A DNA stretch of 64,000 nucleotides, from positions 18,805,877 through 18,869,876 of the forward strand of contig NC_087066.1 of NCBI RefSeq assembly GCF_963678635.1, read 5' to 3'. Origin of the DNA: Symsagittifera roscoffensis. Lineage: Eukaryota; Xenacoelomorpha; Acoela; Convolutidae. Shown piece after piece: positions 13,425-25,642 of this stretch. Below the pieces are notes generated by a model. It was given only the letters and a program-made list of their open reading frames with translations. It did not search any database and was not told where the DNA came from. The translations under genes were made by a program, and so were the position numbers. Every line of letters begins with the position of its first letter. Positions within the stretch are counted from its first letter, which is position 1.

Positions 13425-15053
13425 CATATGATGTTCGTTTTATCTCTTCGCATGTGTCAGACTTGGATTAGGATGACCATACGTGCGAAAAAAACTGCGA
13501 AGACTGTTTCTCGCACTCCAGTTTGTTATATATCAGGCAAAACTTCTACCGAATATAATGCGTTGCTGTTCTGCACTGAGAAAATCATTTTGAGCATTAA
13601 GTTAAATAAAAGATACCAATTAAAAACGAGAATAATGACTGATTTGGAGCTGAGAGCAGAGGCAGTTGACGGTTGTTAAGTTGAAAAAGACTTGTGTAAA
13701 GCCGCGCAAGGAAGTACTGGATAGTAGTTAATAAAATGATTTTGAGTTAAAAGTGAGTAATATATACAACTCGAATGTGTGGGTTTAACCAAACAGAATC
13801 GATTTTTGTTTATTTGGTCTGCAGTCGTGTTCAATCATATTTCAGCTCCTTTTTATGAGTTTTAGTACTTTTTCCAACATTTTTGTTTCCAAACACAAAA
13901 ATTGTTCAACGTTTTTCTAGTTGTATCCATTAAGAGAAAAATTTACCTCATGAGAACCTAAGCCTTCCAAATATAAAAAAAATACACAAAGCAAGTTGCA
14001 AAAAAATGAGCACAGGTTGTTGACTAGTAAAATGAGAAACAATGCCCATATAAGTAACAAAGGAAAAAAACTATAACAAGTAGTATCTCTGCGAGTTTCC
14101 TCATCAATTTTTTGTATATAATCAAAGGTAATTTGTTAATTTTCGAGTTGATAGTCCTTTTTTTTTTGGCTTAACTTTGAGAAGATTGCCCATAGTTGAT
14201 GAATTTTTCAAAGCCAATCTCTGAAAATCTTATTCCAAACCTGATCATGCATGATTTTGAACTCATTTTTTTTAAATGGAGGAAGAAAAGACTTTGCTCG
14301 GGAGTTTTAACTAATTTGGGAATTATCAGAGGATAAAAAGAACCTTTGATGTTTTGTCGCATGTGTTTCTTATCAATTTCAAGTTTTCGAGAATAAACAA
14401 ACTTTTTTCCTTGTCGGCTGTAATTCAATCGTAAGACTAAAGCCTTGATGCTCAATACGTGGTTCAAAATAAACTCCTTGATTGAGTAAATTTCCCGAAA
14501 GAGACCTTTACTTAGTCGGATAATTCTATTTTTTACGATAAAGACGTCCAAAAAATGTGAAAAAAGTCAAAATCTATTTCCTCAATTAAAAATACTGTTG
14601 GCATTTTTTCTCTTCGACTGTAAAGTAACTCGACAAAATTCAAATGTTTTCTGATACAGATGTTTTCGAATTTTTAAAGTTTTCAAGAAATAACAATCGA
14701 ATCACTTCTAGAAAATGGAGAACTCTGATTGTTTGATCTCGAAAAAACAGTGTTGTTTAAACAAAACTCAACCCTGAATGTTTCTTTTTCCATAAGCAAC
14801 TGCAAATAAAACCTGTTCGATGCTGTTTTTTGTTTAGGTTAAATGCAATCGCTTTGCTCAGTGTAGAAATAACTTATAAATTATAAAAACTTATAAAGAA
14901 CTTATAATAACTGTATAAGTTGTTCAGTGCAACAATTCAAAATAGTATAACTAAACTATTAAAATCTTTGTGATATTTAAAGTGTCCCAAATTTGTAGGT
15001 ACCACGTACTTTTCTTTATTTTTGGTACATGTTAAACCTTCCAATTTTTTCAG
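13425..15053. other. AT-rich spacer of the 4-kb unit (U1; equivalents 17494-19125, 21567-23202, 25643-27279)
   Basis: No gene is supported here. The spacer is T/A-rich with short homopolymer runs. Weak open frames of 80-126 codons differ between unit copies by frameshifts and have no recognisable domain. Small structures include AACTTATA/TATAAGTT, an 8-bp inverted repeat with a 7-bp spacer near 14900, followed by GTTG/CAAC around TTCAGTG. The right end is the polypyrimidine tract and acceptor-like TTTTTTCAG ending at 15053. Confidence 0.6.
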
Positions 15054-15306
15054 ACATCGGAACTCAACACGAATGAGAGAGTGAAATGTGAGAACTGTGG
15101 TAGAAAGTGCAGGAGAGCCAATGCGGCTCGACATCGCAAAAGTTCCGTTAGAGAAAACTTTTGTCCAGAATGAAACTAATGTATTTAAAAACAGCAAGAA
15201 ATACGAGCAAGAAGCACCTAAAGGCAACACAAAATCAACCAAATGTATATCGTGTGAGAGACAATTTCCAAGCTTTTTTTTCAAAACTCATGGGATACTC
15301 AAGTAG
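15054..15306 (+). pseudogene. C2H2-like zinc-finger relic (U1)
   Basis: After TTTTTTCAG, which resembles a 3' splice site, the plus strand reads 39 codons containing VKCENCGRKCRRANAARHRK and then ENFCPE before a TGA at 15171. The CxxC...H spacing and the following CPE (start of a second CxxC) suggest the start of a finger array. In another frame downstream, TKCISCERQFPS...KTHG (to 15306) looks like a later finger. At least one frameshift separates them. The first frame is open at the same length in all four units. It faces the retroelement's 3' relic and the two converge near 15300. It could be a host zinc-finger exon or part of another mobile element. Confidence 0.42.
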
Positions 15307-16245
15307 TACTTCTTTGTAGATGTACTATTAACTCTGATTCTGCCAAGACCATCTGCAGGATGTCGTATAGTTCCCCAGTGTTCAATCTGTCCCTATTTGG
15401 ATTGTGGATTGGCATTGAAACCTATTTTTATCACTCTATTCACTAGGAAGTCCCTCAATCGTGCCGAGGCCGGCATCACGTGCTCAAGATCTATCACGTT
15501 TCTCTCATTGACTCTTATCACCAAATAGCATAGATACTTGCCAGGAATCTGTGAAACTGAAGGATGAAGTGCCGCCAGGCCTCCCAATCGTGGACTGTCT
15601 GAACAGAAATTCCATATTTTGGTAACCTCTCCTAAAATCGGCGTCCAATTTGGTTTGGAAACTCATATCCGCTGTTATCCAGGCTGCACTGGTCCTATCT
15701 GATAAGATGAAGTCACTGACCGTGATTAGGATGTTTTCCGAATACTCATTTGGTTTTTCGAACTTAGTTTTCAATTTTCTTCCAATGGTAGGCTCAACTT
15801 CTTCTTGATCCAGCTCCAGTCCGTTAGCCTCTCTCATTTTCCTGAGTTTCTTTAAAGTCCTACCCCAACTCTCCAGACAATTTTTTTTATCAAGGTCCCT
15901 GTCGATGCCGCCAGGCCCACGTAAACAGGTGGTATGTCTAACGGTCGGTCTGTCGCCGTCCAACCGAACAACGAGTTCCTTCACTTTACATGCTTCCCCG
16001 CTGATATGTCGACTTGTTGGATGCTTTGCGTTTCTTTTTCGTCAAGCTGCAGACCATGCATCTACCCTAGAACTCTGAAATTTGTATTCTGTCGTCTTTC
16101 TACCTCGCTTTGTTCTAGATCCATTTCTTTCTCTGGCACGGTGTGATCAACGTGCCACGAGTGCTCACTGTCGTTGATGATCTGCCACTCTTGATCTGCC
16201 ACTAGGTCACTCATGTTCACCATATCTGCACCTGTTTCTTCTGGC
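15299..16245 (-). pseudogene. Retroelement post-integrase region, decayed (U1)
   Basis: Minus-strand relic of the polyprotein's 3' end, cut at 16245. Readable pieces in 5'-3' order of the gene are MVNMSDLVADQEWQ (upstream), then a 159-codon frame at 15984-15505 with GLELDQEEVEPTIG, then VNERNVIDLEHVMPA, and finally RLNTGELY-like text ending at the TGA at 15299-15301. Frameshifts separate the pieces. In the uncut parent (U4 into 28471 and beyond) this region lies downstream of the integrase, which is how it is assigned. No catalytic motif is recognised; an extra C-terminal domain or 3' ORF is likely. A TAG at 16062-16064 is shared with U4 but is CAG in U2 and U3. Confidence 0.6.
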
Positions 16246-17081
16246 GTTTAGTTTACTATGTCACTGAGTTCTTCATAATTCATGGGACTATGAGCAAAAA
16301 TCTTGTTGGCGGTTAGTTTACTATCCCATCAAGTTTTCTTAGAAGTCTTGTGAAGTTTGGCAAAACCCTTGAAAAGGTTAAATTGTTATCTTAATGTCTG
16401 TTTTTTAAGCTCTTGGGAAAATTAACAAAAAACTTGAGTTTTTTTACGTATCACAACGATTTTTTTCTTGAGTTTTGGAAAGGTTGTTAAAATTTGATTA
16501 TTGCTTAAGTTTTGGAAAAGTTGAATTTTCTTCTAACGAGTTCATAAGATTCTTGGGAGGTTTGGCAAAAATTTGGGATGTTTTATTTTTTGTTCCAACG
16601 TATCCCATTTGAATTTTTCTAGAGTCTTGGAAAGGTTACTTCACCATCAAAAAAAAGTTTGGGAAAATTGGCAAAAATTTTTCATTTTTTTAAGTTTTGA
16701 GCAAAAAATCATAAAAATTAACTAATAACTGTGCAAAAATTTTTGTAAAGGTTTATTTGACAAGATTCTAAAACTTTTCCACTTTTCTACGTAATGCGAG
16801 AAGAGTTTCATTCTTTTTTGATTAAATAATAAAAGTGTTTTATCTTTTTCTACAAAATGCGAAATATTTTTTAATTTTTTTGTTAAGATGCAAAAAGTGC
16901 TTCGATTTTTTTCACAAGATGCGAAAAGTGTTTTTTGTTCTTTTTTGAGTATTTGTACTCTTATGGCTTTTGTTAGCGTTTTCACTAACATGGGTACAAA
17001 AATCTTCTTGAAACGTCTCCAAACGTTGCATGGCTAATTTCATTTGCAATGTAATTGTTTTCAATCCCTTGGTGTATTTTA
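16246..17081. repeat. Diverged satellite A fragment inside U1
   Basis: From 16246 the text switches to satellite A-like modules: GGTTAGTTTACTATCCCATC, GAAGTTTGGCAAAACCCTTG, AAAAGGTTAAATTGTTATC, TCTAGAGTCTTGGAAAGGTT. They are spaced like the array at 1-13012 but more diverged. After about 16700 it grades into AT-rich sequence with repeated short motifs such as AAATGCGA. The piece ends at the start of the next unit. Equivalent pieces are at 20317-21154 and 24394-25230. Confidence 0.8.
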
Positions 17082-17199
17082 ACGTGAACTACGCAGACAT
17101 TCTTACAGTTAATAGGAGTTTGAAAATAAAGTAATAACTATAAAAGGAGAAAATAATTGCCAAGCAACAATTATATACAAATCTTATTAATCAAAAGAG

Positions 17200-17493
17200 C
17201 TAACGAGAATTTTGGAGTCTCTCAATAGAACACAGTGTGGGTCTACGTTCCATAGTTGGTGGTTGTTGCTGTGGGGTGTTCCGAGGTACTGTTTCAAGGA
17301 ACTTCATATTCGTCTATTGGCTGGGGTTTTCGGCTGGTCCCATCTGCTCGTCCCAAGGAAAGAGGAAATCGTTGACTGGTAGGGCCACATATCGAGAGTC
17401 AGGAAACTCGGACTAGTTCATTCTCACTTGATCAAACAGTTCCTCCGTCATTTCCATTGTTCCAAGTTGGTTCTCTGAGATGGGTACCTGCAT
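17200..17493 (-). pseudogene. 98-codon relic, copy in U2
   Basis: Equivalent of the U1 relic at 13131-13424, again 294 bp with both in-frame TAG codons. It differs by few substitutions, for example LFDQVRMN where U1 reads LFAQVRMN. Function unknown. Confidence 0.42.
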
Positions 17494-19125
17494 CATATGA
17501 TGTTCGTTTTATCTCTTCGCATGTGTCAGACTTGGATTAGGATGACCATACGTGCGAAAAAAAACTGCGAAGACTGTTTCTCGCACTCCAGTTTGTTAAA
17601 AATCAGGCAAAACTTCTACCGAATATAATGCGTTGCTGTTCTGCACTGAGAAAATCATTTTGAGCATTAAGTTAAATAAAAGATACCAATTAAAAACGAG
17701 AATAATGACTGATTTGGAGCTGAGAGTAGAGGCAGTTGACGGTTGTTAAGTTGAAAAAGACTTGTGTAAAGCCGCGCAAGGAAGTAGTGGATAGTAGTTA
17801 ATAAAATGATTTTGAGTTAAAAGTGAGTGATATATACAACTCGAATGTGTGGGTTTAACCAAAAGAATCGATTTTTTGTTTATTTAATCTGTAGTCGTGT
17901 TCAATCATATTTCAGCTGCTTTTTATGAGTTTTAGTACTCTTTCCAACATTTTCGTTTCCAAACACAAAACTTGTTCAACTTTTTTCTAGTTGTATCCAT
18001 TAACAGAAAAATTTACCTCATGAGAACTTAAGCCTTCCAAATAGAAAAAAAATACACAAAGCAAGATGCAAAAAAATGAGCACAGGTTGTTGACTGGTAA
18101 AATAAGAAATAATGCCCATATAAGTAACAAAGGAAAAAAAAACTATAACAAGTAGTATCTCTGCGAGTTTTCTCATCAATTTTTTGTATATAATCAAAGG
18201 TAATTTGTTAATTTTTGAGTTGATAGCCTTTTTTTTTATTTTGGCTCAAATTTGAGAAGATTGCCCATAGTTGATGAATTTTTCGAAGCCAATCTCTGAA
18301 AATCTTATTCCAAACCTGATCATGCATGGAGGAAGAAAATTTTTTAAATGGAGGAAGAAAAGACTTTGCTCGAGAGTTTTAACAAATTTGGGAATTATTG
18401 GAGGATAAAAAGAATCTTTGATGTTTTGTCGTATGTGTTTCTGATCAATTTCAAGTTTTCGAGAATAAACAAACTTTTTTCCTTGTCAGCTGTAATTCAA
18501 CCGTAAGACTAAAGCCTTGATACTCATTACCTGGTTCAAAAGTAAACTCCTTGATTGAGTAAATTTCCCAAAAGAGACCTTTGCTTAGTCGGATAATTCT
18601 ATTTTTACAATAAAGACGTCCAAAAAAATGTGAAAAAAGTCAAAATTTATTTCCTCAATTAAAAATACTGTTGGCTTTTTTCTTTTCGACTGTAAAGTAA
18701 CTCGACAAAATTCAAATGTTTTCTGATACAGATGTTTTCGAATTTTTAAAGTTTTCAAGAAATAACAATCGAATCAATTCTAGAAAATGGAGAACTCTGA
18801 TTGTTTGATCTCGAAAAAACAGTGTTGCTTGGACAAAACTCAACCCTGAATGTTTCTTTTTCCATAAGCAACTGCAAATAAAACCTGTTTGATGTTGTTT
18901 TTCTTTTAGGTTAAATGCAATTGCTTTGCTCAGTGTAGAAATAACTTATAAATTAGAAAAACTTATAAAGAATTTATAATAACTGTATAAATTGTTCAGT
19001 GCAACAATTCAAAATAGTATAACTAAACTATCAAATTTTTTGTGACATTTAAAATCTCCCAATTTTGTAGGTACCACGTACTTTTCTTTATTTTTGGTAC
19101 ATGTTAAACCTTCCAATTTTTTCAG

Positions 19126-19390
19126 ACATTGGAACTCAACACGATTGAGAGAGTGAAATGTGAGAACTGTGCTAGAAAGTACAGGAGAGCCAATGCGGCT
19201 CGACATCGCCAAAGTTCCGTTAGAGAAAATTTTTGTCCAGAATGAAAATATTGTATTTAAAAGTAGCAAAAAATACGAGCAAGAAGCACCTAAAGGCAAC
19301 ACAAAATCAACCAAATGTATATCGTATGAGAGACAATTTCCAAGCTTTTTTTCAAAACTCATGGGATACTCAAGTAGTACTTCTTTGTAG
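19126..19390 (+). pseudogene. C2H2-like zinc-finger relic (U2)
   Basis: Equivalent of the U1 relic. The first frame is again 39 codons (CENCARKYRRANAARHRQ), preceded by TTTTTTCAG and closed by a TGA at 19243. In the downstream frame the second finger-like cysteine is replaced (KCISYERQF), which would break zinc binding in this copy. Confidence 0.4.
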
Positions 19391-20316
19391 ATGTACTATT
19401 AACTCTGATTCTGCCAAGACCATCTGCAGGATGGCGTATAGTTCCCCAGTGTTCAATCTGCCCCTATTTGGATTGTGGACTGGCATTGAAACCTAATTTT
19501 ATCCCTCTATTCACTAGGAAGTCCCTCAATCATGTCGAGGCCGGCATCACGTGCTCAAGATCTATCACGTTTCTCTCATTGACTCTTATCACCAAAAAGC
19601 ATAGATACTTGCCAGGAATCTGTGAAACTGAAGGAGGAAGTGCCGCCAGGCCTCCCAATCGTGGACTGTCTGAACAGAAATTCCATATTTTGGTAATCTC
19701 TCCTAAAATTGGCGTCCAATTTGGTATGGAAACTCATATCCGCTGTTATCCAGGCTGTACTGGTCCTATCTGACAAGATGAAGTCACTGTCCGTGATTAG
19801 GATGTTTTCCTAATACTCATTTGGTATTTCGAACTTAGTTTTTAATTTTCTTCCAATGGTAGGCTCAACTTCTTCTTGATCCAGCTCCAGTCTGTTAGCC
19901 TCTCTCATTTTGCTGAGTTTCTTTAAAGTCCTACCCCCACTCGCCAGACAATTTTTTTAATCAAGTTCCCTGTCGATGCTGCTGGGCCCACGTAAACAGG
20001 TGGTATGTCTAACGGTCGGTCTGTCGCCGTCCAACCGAACAACGAGTTCCTTCATTTTACATGCTTCCCCGCTGATATGTCGACTTGTTGGATGCTTTGC
20101 GTTTCTTTTTCGTCTAGCTGCAGACCATGCATCTGCCCTAGAACTCTGAAATTTGTATTCTGCCGTCTTTCTACCTCGCTTTGTTCTAGATCCACTTCTT
20201 TCTCTGGCACGGTGTGATCATCGTGCCACGAGTGCTCACTGTCGTTGATGATCTGCCACTCTTGATCTGCCACTAGGTCACTCATGTTCACCATATCTGC
20301 ACCTGTTTCTTCTGGC
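19370..20316 (-). pseudogene. Retroelement post-integrase region, decayed (U2)
   Basis: Same region as in U1, cut at the same point. The 80-codon piece 20294-20052 stays open because the codon that is TAG in U1 is CAG here (VLGQMHGLQ). Further downstream it is more broken, including a TAG where U1 reads TCG in NEYSENILI. Confidence 0.58.
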
Positions 20317-21154
20317 GTTTAGTTTACTATGTCACTGAGTTCTTCATAATTCATGGGACTATGAGCAAAAATCTTGTTGGCGGTTAGTTTACTATCCCAT
20401 CAAGTTTTCTTAGAAGTCTTGTGAAGTTTGGCAAAACCCTTGAAAAGGTTAAATTGTTATCTTAATGTCTGTTTTTTAAGCTCTTGAGAAAATTAACAAA
20501 AAACTTGAGTTTTTTTACGTATCACAACGATTTTTTTCTTGAGTTTTGGAAAGGTTGTTAAAATTTGATTATTGCTTAAGTTTTGGAAAAGTTGAATTTT
20601 CTTCTAACGAGTTCATAAGATTCTTGGGAGGTTTGGCAAAAATTTGGGATGTTTTATTTTTTGTTCCAACGTATCCCATTTGAATTTTTCTAGAGTCTTG
20701 GAAAGGTTACTTCACCATCAAAAAAAAGTTTGGGAAAATTGGCAAAAATTTTTCATTTTTTTAAGTTTTGAGCAAAAAATCATAAAAATTAACTAATAAC
20801 TGTGCAAAAATTTTTGTAAAGGTTTATTTGACAAGATTCTAAAACTTTTCCACTTTTCTACGTAATGCGAGAAGAGTTTCATTCTTTTTTGATAAAATAA
20901 TAAAAGTGTTTTATCTTTTTCTACAAAATGCGAAATATTTTTATTTTTTTTTTGTTAAAATGCAAAAAATGCTTCAATTTTTTTGACAAGATGCGAAAAG
21001 TGTTTCATTGTTCTTTTTTGAGTATTTGTACTCTTATGGCTTTTGTTAGCGTTTTCACGAACATGGGTATAAAAATCTTCTTAAAACGTCTCCAAACGTT
21101 GCATGGCTAATTTCATTTGCAATGTAATTGTTTTCAATCCCTTGGTGTTTTTTA
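20317..21154. repeat. Diverged satellite A fragment inside U2
   Basis: Counterpart of 16246-17081, nearly identical, beginning GTTTAGTTTACTATGTCACT and holding the same satellite A-like modules. Confidence 0.8.
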
Positions 21155-21272
21155 ACTTGAACTACGCAGACATTCTTACAGTTAATAAGAGTATGAAAAT
21201 AAAGTAATAACTATAAAAAGAAAAAATAATTGCCAAGCAACAATTATTTACAAATCTTATTAATCAAAAGAG

Positions 21273-21566
21273 CTAACGAGAATTTTGGAGTCTCTCAATA
21301 GAACACAGTGTTGGTCTACGTTTCATAGTTGGTGGTTGTTGCTGTGGGGTGTTCCGAGGTATTGTTTCAAGGAACTTCATCTTCGTCTATTGGCTGGGGT
21401 TTTCGGCTGATCCCATCTCCTCGTCCCAAGGAAAGAGGAAATCGTTGACTGGTAGAGCCACATATCGAGCGTCAGGAAACTCGGACTAGTTCATTCTCAA
21501 TTGATCAGACAGTTCCTCCGTCATTTCCATTGTTCCAAGTTGGTTCTCTGAGATGGGTACCTGCAT
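21273..21566 (-). pseudogene. 98-codon relic, copy in U3
   Basis: Same 294-bp relic with the same two TAG codons. Replacements such as PDARYVALP (U1: PDSRYVALP) and DEEMGSAENP (U1: DEQMGPAENP) show it drifting. Unknown function. Confidence 0.42.
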
Positions 21567-23202
21567 CATATGATGTTCGTTTTATCTCTTCGCATGTGTC
21601 AGACTTGGATTGGGATGACCATACGTGCGAAAAAAACTGCGAAGACTGTTTCTCGCACTCCAGTTTGTTATATATCAGGCAAAACTTCTACCGAATATAA
21701 TGTGTTGCTGTTTTGCACTGAGAAAATCAATTTGAGCATTAAGTTAAATAAAAGATACCAATTAAAAACAAGAATAATGACTGATTTGGAGCTGAGAGTA
21801 GAGGCAGTTGACGGTTGTTAAGTTGAAAAAGACTTGTGTAAAGCCGCGCAATGTAGTAGTGGATAGTAGTTAATAAAATGATTTTGAGTTAAAAGTGAGT
21901 GATATATACAACTCGAATGTGTGGGTTTAACCAAACAGAATTGATTTTTGTTTATTTGGTCTGTAGTCGTAATCAATCATATTTCAGCTCCTTTTTTTGA
22001 GTTTTAGTACTTTTTCCAACATTTTCGTTTCCAAACACAAAAATTGTTCAACTTTTTTCTAGTTGTATCCATTAAGAGAAAAATTTACCTCATGAGAACC
22101 TAAGCCTTCCAAATAGAAAGAAAACACACAAAGCAAGTTGCAAAAAAAATGAGCACAGGTTGCTGACTGGTAAAATAAGAAATATTGCCCATATAAGTAA
22201 CAAAGGAAAAAAAACTATAACAAGTAGTATCTCTGCGAGTTTTTTCATCAATTTTTTGTATATAATCAAAGGTAATTTGTTAATTTTTGAGTTGATAGTC
22301 CTTTTTTTTTTATTTTGGCTGAAATTTGAGAAGATTGCCCATAGTTGATGAATTTTTCAAAGCCAATCTCTGAAAATCTTATTCCAAACCTGATCATGCA
22401 TGATTTTGAACTCATTTTTTTTAAATGGAGGAAGAAAAGACTTTGCTCGGGAGTTTTAACAAATTTGGGAATTATTAGAGGATAAAAAGAACCTTTGATG
22501 TTTTGTCGTATGTGTTTCTGATCAATTTCAAGTTTTCGAGAATAAACAAACTTTTTTACTTGTCAGCTGTAATTCAACCGTAAGACTAAACCCTTGATAC
22601 TCAATACGTGGTTCAAAAGTAAACTGCTTGATTGAAAAAATTTCCCAAAAGAGACCTTTGCTTAGTCGGATAATTCTATTTTTACGATAAAGACGTCCAA
22701 AAAAATGTGAAAAAAGTCAAAATTTATTTCCTCAATTAAAAATACTGTTGGCTTTTTTCTTTTCGACTGTAAAGTAACTCGACAAAATTCAAATGTTTTC
22801 TGATACAGATGTTTTCGAATTTTTAAAGTTTTCAAGAAATAACAATCGAATCAATTCTAGAAAATGGAGAACTCTGATTGTTTGATCTCGAAAAAACAGT
22901 GTTGCTTATACAAAACTCAACCCTGAATGTTTCTGTTTCCATAAGCAACTGCAAATAAAACCTGTTTGATGTTGTTTTTCTTTTAGGTTAAATGCAATTG
23001 CTTTGCTCAGTGTAGAAATAACTTATAAATTAGAAAAACTTATAAAGAATTTATAATAACTGTATAAATTGTTCAGTGCAACAATTCAAAATAGTATAAC
23101 TAAACTATCAAATTCTTTGTGACATTTAAAATCTCCCAATTTTGTAGGTACCACGTACTTTTCTTTATTTTTGGTACATGTTAAACCTTCCAATTTTTTC
23201 AG

Positions 23203-23467
23203 ATATTGGAACTCAACACGAATGAGAGAGTGAAATGTGAGAACTGTGCTAGAAAGTACAGGAGAGCCAATGCGGCTCGACATCGCCAAAGTTCCGTTAG
23301 AGAAAATTTTTGTCCAGAATGAAAATATTGTATTTAAAAGTAGCAAAAAATACGAGCAAGAAGCACCTAAAGGCAACACAAAATCAACCAAATGTATATC
23401 GTGTGAGAGACAATTTCCAAGCTTTTTTTCAAAACTCATGGGATACTCAAGTAGTACTTCTTTGTAG
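23203..23467 (+). pseudogene. C2H2-like zinc-finger relic (U3)
   Basis: Copy with CENCARKYRRANAARHRQ in a 39-codon frame after TTTTTTCAG, TGA at 23320, and KCISCERQF intact in the second frame. Confidence 0.4.
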
Positions 23468-24393
23468 ATGTACTATTAACTCTGATTCTGCCAAGACCAT
23501 CTGCAGGATGGCGTATAGTTCCCCAGTGTTCAATCTGCCCCTATTTGGATTGTGGACTGGCATTGAAACCTAATTTTATCCCTCTATTCACTAGGAAGTC
23601 CCTGAATCATGTCGAGGCCGGCATCACGTGCTCAAGATCTATCACGTTTCTCTCATTGACTCTTATCACCAAAAAGCATAGATACTTGCCAGGAATCTGT
23701 GAAACTGAAGGAGGAAGTGCCGCCAGGTCTCCCAATCGTGGACTGTCTGAACAGAAATTCCATATTTTGGTAATCTCTCCTAAAATCGGCGTCCAATTTG
23801 GTTTGGAAACTCATATCCGCTGTTATCCAGTCTGCACTGGTCCTATCTGACAAGATGAAGTCACTGTCCGTGATTAGGATGTTTTCCTAATACTCATTTG
23901 GTATTTCGAACTTAGTTTTTAATTTTCTTCCAATGGTAGGCTCAACTTCTTCTTGATCCAGCTCCAGTCCGTTAGCCTCTCTCATTTTCCTGAGTTTCTT
24001 TAAAGTCCTACCCCCACTCGCCAGACAATTTTTTTTATCAAGTTCCCTGTCGATGCTGCTGGGCCCACGTAAACAGGTGGTATGTCTAACGGTCGGTCTG
24101 TCGCCGTCCAACCGAACAACGAGTTCCTTCATTTTACATGCTTCCCCGCTGATATGTCGACTTGTTGGATGCTTTGCGTTTCTTTTTCGTCTAGCTGCAG
24201 ACCATGCATCTGCCCTAGAACTCTGAAATTTGTATTCTGCCGTCTTTCTACCTCGCTTTGTTCTAGATCCACTTCTTTCTCTGGCACGGTGTGATCATCG
24301 TGCCACGAGTGCTCACTGTCGTTGATGATCTGCCACTCTTGATCTGCCACTAGGTCACTCATGTTCACCATATCTGCACCTGTTTCTTCTGGC
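23447..24393 (-). pseudogene. Retroelement post-integrase region, decayed (U3)
   Basis: Same region, with U2-type variants: CAG in VLGQMHGLQ, TAG after NEY. Open pieces are 24371-24129, 24132-23887 and 23853-23653. Cut at 24393 where the satellite A piece begins. Confidence 0.58.
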
Positions 24394-25230
24394 GTTTAGT
24401 TTACTATGTCACTGAGTTCTTCATAATTCATGGGACTATGAGCAAAAATCTTGTTGGCGGTTAGTTTACTATCCCATCAAGTTTTCTTAGAAGTCTTGTG
24501 AAGTTTGGCAAAACCCTTGAAAAGGTTAAATTGTTATCTTAATGTCTGTTTTTTAAGCTCTTGAGAAAATTAACAAAAAACTTGAGTTTTTTTACGTATC
24601 ACAACGATTTTTTTCTTGAGTTTTGGAAAGGTTGTTAAAATTTGATTATTGCTTAAGTTTTCGAAAAGTTGAATTTTCTTCTAACGAGTTCATAAGATTC
24701 TTGGGAGGTTTGGCAAAAATTTGGGATGTTTTATTTTTTGTTCCAACGTATCCCATTTGAATTTTTCTAGAGTCTTGGAAAGGTTACTTCACCATCAAAA
24801 AAAAGTTTGGGAAAATTAGCAAAAATTTTTCATTTTTTTAAGTTTTGAGCAAAAAATCATAAAAATTAACTAATAACAGTGCAAAAATTTTTGTAAAGGT
24901 TTATTTGACAAGATTCTAAAACTTTTCCACTTTTCTACGTAATGCGAGAAGAGTTTCATTCTTTTTTGATAAAATAATAAAAGTATTTTATCTTTTTCTA
25001 CAAAATGCGAAATATTTTTATTTTTTTTTGTTAAAATGCAAAAAGTGCTTCAATTTTTTTGACAAGATGCGAAAAGTGTTTCGTTGTTCTTTTTTGAGTA
25101 TTTGTACTCTTATGGCTTTTGTTAGCGTTTTCACGAACATGGGTACAAAAATCTTCTTAAAACGTCTCCAAACGTTGCATGGCTAATTTCATTTGCAATG
25201 TAATTGTTTTCAATCCCTTGGTGTTTTTTA
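24394..25230. repeat. Diverged satellite A fragment inside U3
   Basis: Counterpart of 16246-17081 and 20317-21154. It is absent from U4, which continues into the retroelement instead. Confidence 0.8.
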
Positions 25231-25348
25231 ACTTGAACTACGCAGACATTCTTACAGTTAATAAGAGTATGAAAATAAAGTAATAACTATAAAAAGAAAA
25301 AATAATTGCCAAGCAACAATTATTTACAAATCTTATTAATCAAAAGAG

Positions 25349-25642
25349 CTAACGAGAATTTTGGAGTCTCTCAATAGAACACAGTGTTGGTCTACGTTTC
25401 ATAGTTGGTGGTTGTTGCTGTGGGGTGTTCCGAGGTATTGTTTCAAGGAACTTCATCTTCGTCTATTGACTGGGGTTTTCGGCTGATCCCATCTCCTCGT
25501 CCCAAGGAAAGAGGAAATCGTTGACTGGTAGAGCCACATATCGAGCGTCAGGAAACTCGGACTAGTTCATTCTCAATTGATCAGACAGTTCCTCCGTCAT
25601 TTCCATTGTTCCAAGTTGGTTCTCTGAGATGGGTACCTGCAT
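25349..25642 (-). pseudogene. 98-codon relic, copy in U4
   Basis: Fourth copy, 294 bp, closest to the U3 version, with both shared TAG codons. Unknown function. Confidence 0.42.

Larger units (their letters stand above)
13013..17081. repeat. 4.07-kb tandem unit, copy U1
   Basis: First copy of a large tandem unit. It starts at ACGTGAATTACGCAGACATT, directly after satellite A, and the same start recurs at 17082, 21155 and 25231. In order it holds a 98-codon minus-strand relic (13131-13424), an AT-rich spacer, a plus-strand zinc-finger-like relic (15054-15306), a minus-strand post-integrase relic of the retroelement (15299-16245) and a diverged satellite A piece (16246-17081). In its left part it resembles U2; from about 14.7 to 16.2 kb it resembles U4. 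Confidence 0.93.
17082..21154. repeat. 4.07-kb tandem unit, copy U2
   Basis: Second full copy, about 4.07 kb after the first. Its left third carries U1-type variants, for example CACAGTGTGGGTCTACG near 17230. Its middle and right parts carry U3-type variants, for example CTGTGCTAGAAAGTAC near 19167. It has all the modules seen in U1. One local rearrangement near 18320-18360 repeats a GGAGGAAGAAAA segment. Confidence 0.93.
21155..25230. repeat. 4.07-kb tandem unit, copy U3
   Basis: Third full copy, offset about 4.07 kb from U2. Its left part shares variants with U4 (AATAAGAGTATGAAAATAAA, CACAGTGTTGGTCTACG). From about 22.9 kb to the post-integrase relic it shares variants with U2. It ends in the satellite A-derived piece at 24394-25230. 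Confidence 0.93.

Noticed and set aside
15088-15306. Minus-strand frames of about 117 codons at 14937-15284, 19009-19362, 23086-23439 and 27163-27516
   Set aside because: They overlap the finger-like plus-strand relic and the unit spacer, differ between copies without protein-like conservation, and show no domain. They were treated as shadows.
13131-16245. A reassigned genetic code, because several in-frame stops are TAG and one is CAG in sister copies
   Set aside because: TAA and TGA also interrupt conserved motifs (for example TAA in RT after QSA), and frameshifts are frequent, so ordinary decay explains them.
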